From Lycocorax pyrrhopterus obiensis (lineage: Eukaryota; Chordata; Aves; Passeriformes; Paradisaeidae), in NCBI GenBank assembly GCA_014706295.1, contig JACSVZ010000008.1, positions 21,803,659 through 21,867,658 on the forward strand: a DNA stretch of 64,000 nt, written 5' to 3'. Below, piece by piece: positions 41,901 through 49,800 of this stretch. The notes beneath the pieces were generated by a model. It was not told the DNA's origin. It worked only from the letters and a program-made list of their open reading frames with translations, and did not search any database. Positions within the stretch are counted from its first letter, which is position 1. Each line of letters starts with the position of its first letter. A program made the translations under genes and the position numbers.

Positions 41901-44900
41901 GCATAATAAGAGTTCAAGTACTTCCTTTGTTCAGAAAGAGCTACAAATACGATCTGTACAAGTCATGCATAAATAATTACAACCCACCTCCGCCTAACCC
42001 CGAAGGTGAGCACCCCAAGATGGTGAGCAGGGTGTGCTCTTCAGAAATTAAAGCACAGGTGGTACCAACTACTTGTTCCCAATGATTTGAGAAAGGTGGG
42101 GTATGAATTATGAAGGTGAGAAGCACGTAACTGACTGACTCAGTGAAGCCCAGCTGGCTGCAGGCACAGGCACTGTCTCTGCTGATGGAGAGCAGCCACC
42201 TCTATGATCACCAGGAGAAGGGTCTGTGGCTTTTACCCCTTGCTCTGGGCATGGCTGGTCCCTAAGAGTGACCAGCTCTCCTAAAGTAGGTGCAAGAGCT
42301 GCAGCTGTGGTGATTTGCTTCTAGCAGAAGAATCTAAGAATAAACCATTAGGTAAGGGGCTACCAGTGTTTTGTGGTCCTTCCTTATAGTGCTAAATCCT
42401 CACTGAATTTCTTAGTCTCAGTTTTTTCTAGAGCTGGTCCTGAAAACTCTGCTTGCTCATCTGCATTATATTTCTGGGTCTCTTGTAGCTTTCCAAAGCT
42501 TGATATTTTCATTTTAATTTTGTTGTTTCTGAGAAATCTTGAGTCATTTTGTCAGGACACTGAGACTTTCATCCACTCGGAATAATCCAGTATCTTAAAC
42601 TGGCAAAGCTTAAATGCTAAGATGATCTCACTGAATACACGTGGCCAAATCACACTGCGGTTTTAGATGTGGTGTCCACTGGCTTCAAAAGCTGCTATTG
42701 CTGTGATATTTTTTATTCACCAGGCCCTATTGCCACAGAAGTAGCTGTTTTTCATTAGCAGCCTTGTAACACAAATATCTCAGCTATTTGAATAACCTTT
42801 TTTTCCTTTTTTTCTCCCGTTTTTTATTTCTATATTGCCAGAGAATGATGTTGTTACTTAAGTATACCCTTGAGTAATGCCAGCATTGAAATAAAGACAG
42901 TTTCTCCTGTAAGTTTTTTCCTAAAGAAACAAACACAGTCATGTTGAGTTGAGATGTGAATATAAATAAGAAGGCTAGTCTTATGTTGCATAAAAGTATT
43001 AAAATTGGAAATGCATTTGAATGTAATTAATTTCTTAAATACTGTACTTGGAATAGATATCTCTCCTTTACTAATTTACATATAAATTTTAGCTAAGTGT
43101 TCAGTGAGCTGCATGAGTTTAATTTCACAGCTTTACTGGATTGTTCTTGAATAAGTTTTACATGTTGTGAAACGTTAAAGGAAAACTTGTTTCTTTACTA
43201 CTGCAAGGGTATAACATTGTTCTGCTGATCAGTATGCAATTGCAGAGTGGTATGGTTCATTATCATTAACTCCTATTTTCTAAAATGTATCTTTAATAGT
43301 TTTATGGAAGTCCATCCCTTAAATGACCTGCAGTAATTAACAATTTTCCTTATTAACACATGACGTGTAGCCTCTTATTACTGGTCTTTTGAGTTTTATG
43401 GTTAAGTAAGCCTGGGAAAGCTGTTGTGCTGTAATTGAGGCTGTGAAATAACGAGGCATGGTCCCCTGTGTGCTGTTTGGCCACAAAACCTCGGAGAAGT
43501 CCTATCATAGCAAGCCAATAAGTGAGAGGAACCTGAGGCCTCCTAAACGTGAGTGAGTGGTGTTACCAACCTGCTGACTTTGGGGGATACTCAGAGGCAG
43601 CTTGTCAGTGTTGAAAGATAAGCAACCTACAGAGCTTCTGTGCCTGGAGTGGTTTGGGGTTTCTGTGTTTTAAGGGATGATGCCCTGTTTCCTTTAAAGT
43701 GCTCTTTGATTCACGTGCTCCATTCACAGCTCAGCCACAGTGAGCGCACAGCTGCACACACGTGCAAAGGATAAAGTAAGAGTTGAGACTCATTCCACTT
43801 ATGCATCTGCATCTTCTCATCAGTGCATGGAAACATCTCTTTTAACCAATATTTGTGCTGTTATATTTATGTTTTATAGTTAAAGGAAGCTGTATGTTAA
43901 TACACATTTCTTGACGTATATGAAATACCTTGGCATGCATCTAAGCATGGAATTGCCTTGCAACAGGTGTTCCAACTGAGGAGTGAATTGGCTTTTACAG
44001 AACAAGACTGAGTATATAATTATTTTTCAGCTGAGAATATCTATCTATTCTGGGCTGTCAATGTACAATAAAGGCTTTAACTCATCAGGTTCAATGCCCT
44101 CTGGTGGATTTTATAAAACCTGAATTATAATTATTTATTTTCCTAAGTCATTTTTGTGGCTCAAAAACTGGCAACTTCTGTGGGCTTGGCTAAACTTGAA
44201 AGGTACAACAACTGCTTGTTATTCAAGGTACTTTCAAGTTAGTGTCTAAGCAGAATGGGGTAACTGGAGGGGAAAAAAGGAACACTTGCCCTAAACAGTA
44301 GCATATATCACTGGTTTAAGCAGTAGTACAGTCTAGACACATACACGAGAATATTTTTTCTGGCTATTTTTTGTCAGAAGTTATGTATCATGAAAGAGAC
44401 AGAAACACCTTAGAACTGCGAGAAGATAAACAAAATGCCAGATATAGTCTGAACAAGCTTTTGAAACAATCCCCTCAGGAAAACAAGAATAAAAAAAGCT
44501 TTTTTTCAGGCAATTCACTGACAGGCGAAGAGCTTACAGATGCAAATAAAGGTGTTATTTCTGGTTTCATACTTGTGCTCATTAATACGGGGCTTTATAG
44601 GGTCTTTGCAGATAAACTGTAGCAAAACCTACTACATCACTGATTAATTCACTGCTTTGAAACAGACAGTACTGTCACCATCTTTTTGTTAAATGTCGAG
44701 GTTGAAACTGTAGCATTATGTTACCAGACACAATAACAAACAGTGAAGTGCTGTAAGTGCTCTTAAGCTCAGCAAAAAAACCAAAACAAACACATTACAC
44801 AGAATTTTCTGTCTCTGATGCCTTAAACCCAGGCTAGCATTCTTTATGTTAAAAACACCCTATCTGAAACAAATGGGAACTCTTCTGTAGACCAAATAGC

Positions 44901-46786
44901 ATACATTTACTTAAGCTGATTCCTGATAATGATAAATTTGCCTCAATTTTGTCATTACTATTAAAAAAAAAACCAACAAACTTCTGGGAAGGCAATCATC
45001 CAGGCAACTCCCCAGATATGTGATTGTAATGTAATTTAGTGTTAAGTAAAGTAAAGAAGTGTCATCAGGCAGAGAGAGATAGAAAGGAAAAAAAAACAAC
45101 CCCACACCATTATTGATTGTAAATTATTCAGTAGAAGAAACTCTCTTCACGTGTTGGGCAGAGCTTATCCAAGTGGAATATCTAGGGGACCACTTGGCAA
45201 GAAATCACGGCCCTTGCTTTGGGTGCACTCCAGCCCTTGGGTTTTGCTTAGAAATATTTCTGTTTCAGTGCCAAGCAGGATAGTTGTTGTTTTTAACAGC
45301 ACTTTCACAAACCCCTCCTGATTTGTGCTCTGGAAAAACGCATTTTTGTACCCAAGCGTCATCTTATCTGTGAGAACCAAGGGCCAGAGCTGCTTCTCAG
45401 CCTGTGTCTGGATTTGGGCACAACAGGACCACATCAGCTCAATGCTGTGCATTTGTACAGGTGCTCTGTGTGCACACAACCCCCACGGATGCTACTCAGG
45501 AATGAACTACCTGTGCTCCTGGACACTCGCAGCCAGATGAAGCTGTAACAGGAGTCACAAAGTCTGTCTGATAATAATGAACCGTGTACCCCAGGCTGAG
45601 CTCCGGGGGGAATTCTGCCTCCTTGTTGCTTAGGTGCTTCTGAAGTTGTTGGTCTCTTAGCAGTGTTTTATTATTGCTAAGCCATGAGTCATCCACTTAT
45701 TACAGTGTGGCAAGTCACAGCTGACGAGGAAGGAAGGTGGAATTAGAACAAGTGTGTATTTTGGACAAAGATCTCTTTATAGGACTAGAGAAGGTGGGGG
45801 AGGTGGATGCTTTAAACTCACTTTCAGGGGATTGTTCCACCTGTCCCCACTACTAAGAGAAGGCTTTATCTAAATGTGTGTTTGCACACCCACTTGAATT
45901 AAAGCTCAGACAGAATCTTATTGTGAGGAAATTACTGCGAGATGAAGTAGGTTAGGCAATTCTAGATAGAGAATTGGCTCACAGACTTTAAATACTTCAG
46001 TTGAAGGTAGTGGTGGCGATGTTTAACCTGTCCATGCTTACATTTTCTATTAGAATTACTTAAAGAATATTTTTGCCCATTTTTATAGAAGGACTATATT
46101 TTAAGTGCTCCGTTTCTATATTTTTTTGTCATGGCAGCTGCACTGTTATAAGGATTACTTGTAGCCAGAGGGGATCATTTTCACTTTCCAGCTTAATGCA
46201 ACTGAGATTTCCTAAAGACTTCACGATTTCAATACAGAGAATACAAAAACAGTGTTTCAAATAGGTAAGATACTCTCCTTTCAGTGCACAACAACGATTT
46301 TACTATCTCAAGCTTGTAGTAAATCTAGGTGGACTGTGTGCTTCTGTCCTTGGGCAAGGCACTATGCTCCAGGCAAGGACTGTGTGCCTGCCTGAATTTT
46401 TTAAGCATCTGATACAATACTCACTCTACTCAGTAATCCTTCATTTGAGGGTTCATATGCTTCATAAATTCCATTCTTTTTCTTCCTCATCAATCTTTCC
46501 AATTAAAAAAATCTGTTAATCAAGGCAGCTGAGATTCATGAAGCTCAGTCTTCTATTTCTGTTATTAATACCCAGGTTCTTTAATTTTTCTAAGAGGCAA
46601 GATTCAAACGTCAAGAAGATTTTACTTTGTTACCAGGTCAGATAAGTTTCTAACTGTAAGTAAGTTTATTATAAACCAACTGATATAATAATATATTGAA
46701 GAAATAATAGTTTCAGCAAATACTTCTTACCTATAGAGCAGCAGTAGAAAAAGGGCTCTGAGACTGCAGCACTTAAGACTGCACAT
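8673..46786 (-). CDS. GABRP: GABA-A receptor subunit pi, whole spliced CDS (9 coding exons, 441 aa)
   Basis: This encodes a subunit of a pentameric GABA-gated chloride channel of the plasma membrane (Cys-loop receptor family). Coding exons are 46786-46731, 41496-41393, 32246-32179, 30924-30707, 30064-29982, 25499-25362, 15763-15611, 14737-14544 and 8984-8673. All junctions are GT-AG and phases are consistent, giving 441 residues (human pi is about 440). In order the protein has a signal peptide (about 1-18), an extracellular ligand-binding domain, a Cys-loop (C156 to C170, 13 residues between, with YPMD), TM1 (about 238-262), TM2 (about 270-289), TM3 (about 301-325), a short cytoplasmic loop, and TM4 (about 423-441) ending at the C-terminus. 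TM2 has R at 0', C at 2', L at 9' and T at 6'. Cys at 2' and the [13 protein letters not shown] segment point to pi rather than alpha, beta, gamma or rho. NxS/T sites are at N98, N141 and N192. No frameshift or stop breaks it. Family membership is near certain. The pi assignment rests on remembered similarity and is not computed. Confidence 0.93.
8985..14543 (-). other. GABRP: GABRP last intron (between coding exons 8 and 9)
   Basis: 5.6 kb in phase 0, located in the TM3-TM4 loop. It contains a C13 tract (13435-13447), a possible cassette exon at 12292-12059, and a 143-codon open frame at 9611-10042 on the minus strand that I cannot tie to any family. Confidence 0.85.
13435..13447 (+). repeat. 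C13 homopolymer
   Basis: Thirteen C in a row after CCCCTCACA. It is likely to be length-variable and a possible sequencing-error site. It is intronic, about 1.1 kb downstream (in transcript sense) of coding exon 8. Confidence 0.9.
14544..14737 (-). CDS. GABRP: GABRP coding exon 8 (TM2 and TM3)
   Basis: 194 nt; acceptor TTCCACAG, donor GTATTT (intron starts at 14543), which is a weak match to consensus. It completes Gly274 and encodes 275-338. The pore-lining TM2 reads [15 protein letters not shown], with the 9' leucine gate at L279. The TM2-TM3 linker is [16 protein letters not shown] and TM3 is [20 protein letters not shown]. The exon ends in phase 0 at KELPK. If the intron were retained, translation would stop two codons later (VF then stop). 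Confidence 0.95.
14738..15610 (-). other. GABRP: GABRP intron between coding exons 7 and 8
   Basis: 873 nt splitting the TM2 glycine codon (G274), a conserved family position. No features recognised. Confidence 0.9.
15611..15763 (-). CDS. GABRP: GABRP coding exon 7 (TM1 and start of TM2)
   Basis: The exon is exactly 153 nt, the canonical family length. Acceptor CTTCCACAG, donor GTGAGA (intron starts at 15610). It completes Gly223, encodes 224-273 and starts Gly274. It reads [14 protein letters not shown], then TM1 [20 protein letters not shown], then [13 protein letters not shown]. The PAR motif at the cytoplasmic mouth of the pore is the anion-selectivity signature. The residue at 2' is Cys, as in the pi subunit. 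Confidence 0.96.
17110..17475 (-). mobile_element. Degenerate CR1-like LINE 3' region
   Basis: The order of words on the plus strand follows the complement of older amniote CR1 families: ATTATGTAGTCTGACCCTAA, then CACCATTTCTCTCAGTAAAT, then CTAATTTCTAATACTAACTT and CAGCTTTCTGCCACTTTGAC, then GTAAGTTCAGTATATTGAGA followed by TCACC. Many substitutions indicate an old insertion. It lies in the intron between coding exons 6 and 7. Confidence 0.6.
20560..20647 (+). repeat. A-rich low-complexity tract (CAAA-type) with a C run
   Basis: Runs of CAAA, CAAAA and AACA units, interrupted by a C10 run and an A13 run. Open frames predicted across it (Lys/Gln/Asn/Pro-rich) are products of composition. Confidence 0.85.
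22136..22800 (+). mobile_element. Degenerate CR1-like LINE, 3' region
   Basis: It reads in the sense direction of CR1. Recognisable words in order are ATGAAGTCCTGCACTCAGAT (near 22180), AGATTAGACATGAGGAAAAT (near 22650), TCTAGGGAGGCTGTGAAG (near 22700), TTTGGAGGTTTGTCTGACTT and GAAACATCTGTCAGGAAGTA (near 22757), then ATATAGATGACCTTGCC. The open frames are destroyed. It is opposite in orientation to the copy at about 17.1 kb in the same intron. Confidence 0.62.
23196..23238 (+). repeat. Short local tandem duplication, period 28
   Basis: TTACTATTATGTGAT occurs at 23196-23210 and again at 23224-23238. The intervening ACAATAATGTGA is itself a related inverted or partial copy. It looks like a small replication-slippage duplication in an intron. 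Confidence 0.8.
24021..24080 (+). repeat. CAAA/CCAA low-complexity tract
   Basis: Imperfect repeats of AAAC, CAAAA and CCAA. Simple sequence, no coding meaning. Confidence 0.75.
25362..25499 (-). CDS. GABRP: GABRP coding exon 6 (loops F and C region)
   Basis: The exon is exactly 138 nt, the canonical family length. Acceptor CACTACAG, donor GTAAAA (intron starts at 25361). It completes Trp177, encodes 178-222 and starts Gly223. It reads [20 protein letters not shown] then [15 protein letters not shown], matching the human pi [20 protein letters not shown] segment closely. N192 (NDS) is a potential glycosylation site. This exon carries the last beta-strands before TM1. Confidence 0.96.
29013..29030. 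promoter_or_regulatory. X-box-like palindrome (RFX-type site)
   Basis: GTGTTGC-CTAA-GCAACAC is a perfect 7-bp inverted repeat with a 4-nt centre. Its core GTTGCC-TA-AGCAAC (29015-29028) fits the RFX X-box pattern GTNRCC-N(0-3)-RGYAAC on both halves. It is intronic, between GABRP coding exons 5 and 6. Function is inferred from motif only. Confidence 0.45.
29804..29826. repeat. Alternating pyrimidine-purine tract (Z-DNA-prone)
   Basis: Every one of 23 consecutive bases alternates pyrimidine/purine, as CA/TG/GC steps, including the palindromes ATGTGCACAT and TGTGCACA. Such tracts can adopt Z-form or extrude cruciforms under supercoiling. Confidence 0.6.
29982..30064 (-). CDS. GABRP: GABRP coding exon 5 (Cys-loop)
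   Basis: The exon is exactly 83 nt, the canonical Cys-loop exon length. The acceptor is a T10 run then CCCAAG, and the donor is GTAAGA (intron starts at 29981). It completes Arg149, encodes 150-176 and starts Trp177. The sequence [20 protein letters not shown] then C, TLQLES holds the two cysteines C156 and C170 that form the disulfide loop. YPMD replaces the more common FPMD and matches human pi (KYPMD). Confidence 0.96.
30065..30706 (-). other. GABRP: GABRP intron between coding exons 4 and 5
   Basis: 642 nt, GT-AG, with long T-runs on the minus strand next to the acceptor. Nothing else recognised. Confidence 0.85.
30707..30924 (-). CDS. GABRP: GABRP coding exon 4 (ligand-binding domain core)
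   Basis: 218 nt, close to the usual 221-nt exon. Acceptor CTCTTTCAG, donor GTATGT (intron starts at 30706). It encodes residues 77-148 and two bases of Arg149. It contains [28 protein letters not shown], the strongly conserved [20 protein letters not shown], and [19 protein letters not shown] and the ENRLIR-type strand are hallmarks of the GABA-A extracellular domain. Potential N-glycosylation sites are N98 (NKS) and N141 (NGT). Confidence 0.95.
30925..32178 (-). other. GABRP: GABRP intron between coding exons 3 and 4
   Basis: 1254 nt, GT-AG. AT-rich, no features recognised. Confidence 0.85.
32179..32246 (-). CDS. GABRP: GABRP coding exon 3 (canonical 68-nt exon)
   Basis: The exon is exactly 68 nt, the length of the equivalent exon across the GABA-A family. 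The acceptor is a T-run followed by GCAG and the donor is GTATCG (intron starts at 32178). It completes Asn54 and encodes residues 55-76, [20 protein letters not shown] followed by NM. The V-x-V-x-M-x-M-D-I-A-S-I pattern is the first beta-strand region of the ligand-binding domain. It ends in phase 0 and joins directly to DYTATIF in the next exon. Confidence 0.92.
32247..41392 (-). other. GABRP: GABRP intron between coding exons 2 and 3
   Basis: 9.1 kb. It contains a degenerate CR1 copy (about 35.7-36.1 kb), the second copy of an exact 23-nt repeat (35040-35062), and a repeat-like patch at about 37.73-37.93 kb. Nothing else recognised. Confidence 0.8.
35735..36095 (+). mobile_element. Degenerate CR1-like LINE fragment
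   Basis: Sense-strand CR1 words appear in order with many changes: TTGTGGACAAGACAAAAATT followed by GGTGGG, then AGCCAAATGCAAGCAATTAA, GAGAAGGATTTAGAGGCTGT, TTTTAACATGCTCTCTCCAT, TTGTGCTTTGGCAGCAGCAC and CTATTCTGTATTGGCAAGAC. This covers the end of the CR1 reverse-transcriptase ORF and the start of the 3' part. No intact frame remains. Confidence 0.62.
41393..41496 (-). CDS. GABRP: GABRP coding exon 2 (mature N-terminus)
   Basis: 104 nt between a TTCTTTTTAG acceptor and a GTAAGT donor (intron starts at 41392). It completes Arg19, encodes residues 20-53 and gives the first base of Asn54. The end of the exon reads [11 protein letters not shown], the conserved extracellular N-terminal motif of GABA-A subunits (GYNKFLRP in human pi). 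The first part ([14 protein letters not shown]) is poorly conserved, as is usual for this segment. It is too short to stand out as an ORF and was found by searching for the N-terminal motif and matching phase. Confidence 0.9.
41497..46730 (-). other. GABRP: GABRP intron between coding exons 1 and 2
   Basis: 5.2 kb of AT-rich sequence with GT-AG ends. No recognised gene or repeat. A somewhat GC-richer patch at about 45.16-45.70 kb has opposing open frames without recognisable protein content. Confidence 0.8.
46731..46786 (-). CDS. GABRP: GABRP coding exon 1 (start codon and signal peptide)
   Basis: The ATG is at 46786-46784 with A at -3. The exon encodes residues 1-18, [18 protein letters not shown], then two bases (AG) of Arg19. 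A short basic and Cys-containing n-region followed by the hydrophobic run [10 protein letters not shown] is a typical signal peptide. The donor is GTAAGA beginning at 46730. The exon starts upstream at 46819, after a TTTTTTAG acceptor, so 33 nt of 5' UTR lie in it. This start was chosen because it is the first ATG downstream of that acceptor and the predicted upstream exon has no ATG on the transcribed strand. Confidence 0.88.
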
Positions 46787-46819
46787 TGTCACAAGTTCTT
46801 TCAGAAGTTCTTGTAGCTC
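46787..46819 (-). other. GABRP: GABRP 5' UTR part of the start-codon exon
   Basis: These 33 nt lie between a pyrimidine-rich acceptor (AG at 46821-46820) and the ATG. They contain no in-frame stop. The acceptor implies at least one further upstream non-coding exon. The best candidate is the CpG-island donor at 54889/54888. Confidence 0.7.
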
Positions 46820-49800
46820 CTAAAAAACAAAAAGTGCAGAGGTAATGTTTTACAGCACATATGCATTTTAAACGCGTGAATTTCCAAAGGTTTGAAACAC
46901 TAAAGATAATGTATCTTGAATAGCTTCTACTACAAATGTATTAGGAAATATCTACATCGATTAAAAAATCTCAAAACTTGAAAAAAGAGATGGTGTCAGG
47001 ATTAATTTAATTTACCAACAGAAGCTGCATTCCAGTATACTACAGCTCTTTCATTTTTGCCTCTGTCCTTTAAATACTAGGAACAGTAATTGCTGTGAAA
47101 AATAATGCAACCCCGTGTAGGAGAACTGCAAACACTGAGTTTTGTCTCTGCTATTCATGCTTGTGAGTGAGTGCATCTCTGGCATATCAGTGTCTCTTCT
47201 TACGGGACAACACATGACCCCCTCTTAGAACATGGAGCTATTTAAGAGCAACCTCTCTGGTACATGGGTAGAGCAACACCTCTGATTTGTAACTCTGGTA
47301 ATCTTTTTGGTAATGAGAAAAAATGAAATTATAGGCTTCTACCTCTAGCTATTGAAAAAAAAATCCTTTGTATATAAATCATATACAACCACCCACATTC
47401 ATGAAAATTTTTGGCTGAGGCAAGGTGTCTTTTCTGAATGGGACTTTGCTTTTGTCAGTATGATTCACATCCATCATGGTTATTTTAAGGAATCTGTCAG
47501 CTCTGTAATCCATTTCTGGATGAAAAGAGTATCAATCCATAGTGTAATGCAGTCATGCAACAGATCTGAAATGCACAGGCTGTGCATACTTTCACTGTAT
47601 TTCATCAGAGAACTGAAATCTTATTTGTAAGACTTGCTTCAAAACTAAAAAAACCCTACATGTCAGGAATGCTACCTACCCAGGATCTGCAAGACAGCTG
47701 TTAAACGTTAATAAATGCAAATAAAATACGTGTTTTAGGTTTCAGGAAGGGGCAATCAAACATAATATTTTCAGTGTCCAGAACGAGTTTTGCAGGAGTA
47801 TTTTGCATTTTAATTTCCCACTAAATTGCTTATAGTAAAGAATTTGAAGTTTCACAACCTGAAACTTTGTTTCACTGTTCTTTAGTGACCAATGCAAAAT
47901 GCCAGCAAGCTTTTTAAAAAAAAAGTAATTTTTCTTTCAGTCTACAGTTCTAGTAAGAGCAAAACTAGTGGTATTTACCTAAATTAATGCCATGTGAATG
48001 GGGTATGACTTTTATGTAACAGTGAAGTGACAAAATAAGTTGTTAATGCCTCCAAAGAAAAAGGAAAGCCATTTCAATGGCTTTTTAAACAAGCAAACAT
48101 TCTCAACATCTTGGCTACTTTAAGCATACACCAGCCTGGTAAATATTAATGTCAAAATAAATCATACACTCCTCCCGACTTCCACAGAAAATCATGCATG
48201 AGACATTAAGAGAGCTGGTAATAGGAAAAAACAGCACAAAGGAGCAGATGGTGTTGTCAGAACATTGCTCTCTACATGCTGATTCTGTAACACCCCTGGT
48301 GCAGATCGTGGGATCTCTTTTGCGTATCTCATTTTGGGTTTGGATGCTTTCTACATTCATTATCTTTATCTCACAGCAAAATATGCTAAAAATAAAAAGC
48401 CTCTCACTGACTTTATAAGTACTTCACAAAGCTGCTTTTATATTTAGCTTTTGAATTGCTACTATGAGCTCCTAATACGACTGAAGATCCTTCATAAACA
48501 GATTAAGGAAACCTATGGCTATTTCCGTACTTGTTTGGGTTTAGTTTTTACAGTACTGAAGATGAAGTGGAGTGGGCTTATTACTGATTTCTTTCTAAAG
48601 CAACTGGTTTACCTTCAGTTCTTCACCAATATCCAAGGTAGCAATTTTATGGGAGGCTGGGGTGGAGAATTTTGGTCTTTAACACATGAAAAGTCGAATC
48701 CATCCTACAGTACAAACACTTTCGTATGCTCAGGAAAAGAGAGCATGGGAGTAATAGAAGGGAGAAGATCTCTTACTTCTGTATAAGAAATACTAATCAA
48801 GAGATCTAATTGCCATGTCAACTGGCTTGCCATCACTGCAAAGGGACACTGCATGCCAGCCAAGGAACAGAACTGGGTAACTCCTGGAGTCTTAAGCGGT
48901 TTCACAGATAATACTTAAGCTGGATTTATAAATCTCTGCTGCATGTGTGTACATGCTTGCACGCACGCACACATTTTCTCTGCTGCCCCTTTTTTATGGG
49001 GCTTACTGAGCTGGTTTGTTCTGCTGAAAAGCCTGCCTCTTGGCATGTTTGCACATCTGGACCTTTCCTGTCACGCATTTCTTTATCAAATACTACACAT
49101 TCACAACAGGATTCCTTCCTGCATGCATGTACTATGGAACTACTGGTATTTGAAACTAGTTCAGCAGAACTCATAGTATTTTCCTCTCACCCTAGAAAAA
49201 TAAGCATAATCTGTTTTCTGCGTAGAATATTGAGCCATTTGGTTTAACTAGACAGGCTACATGGCGTCCAAATTATTGTGCGTATATTGACACATCTTGT
49301 TCTGCACATTTAATGGAGGTGAAGGTAACAAATCTGCCCCAGTTTCTCATATGATGAGACAACATTTTTCTACTTTCATTCAGATCAGATTAGGACTGTA
49401 AAGTGCCATCCAATGTTTTGACATTTCTCATGGGAATTCAGTTATTTATTATCTTCAGCATGACAGGAAAAGTGAACTATACAAGTTTCACGAACGTTTG
49501 AGGCTGAAATGGGGTGAGGCAGACAGCTGGCAGAGGTAGTAGCCATATCCGAAGATTTCACTGGAAGTGAATTTTGTGTGAATGAATTCAAGGATGAGAT
49601 GCCTATTATGTTGAAGTATGTTACGCACAAGTGGATGCATGGGAAAGACTAGAAATTATTAGATAATACACTTTGTCATATGGCAGTGGCCATATGCCTG
49701 AATTCCCACGGCTGCTACTGCAGGCATCTAAAACTCTGTGTAGAGTTATCTTAAAATAAAAAGCAGATGGTGAGTTTTAGAATATAAACTGAATTAGCAC

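Noticed and set aside
8673..46786. Alternative identity as a GABA-A beta, rho or epsilon subunit
   Set aside because: Cys at TM2 2', the [10 protein letters not shown] segment, the AVTHF end of TM3, the 441-residue length and the YYLYF terminus all fit pi better than the alternatives I know.
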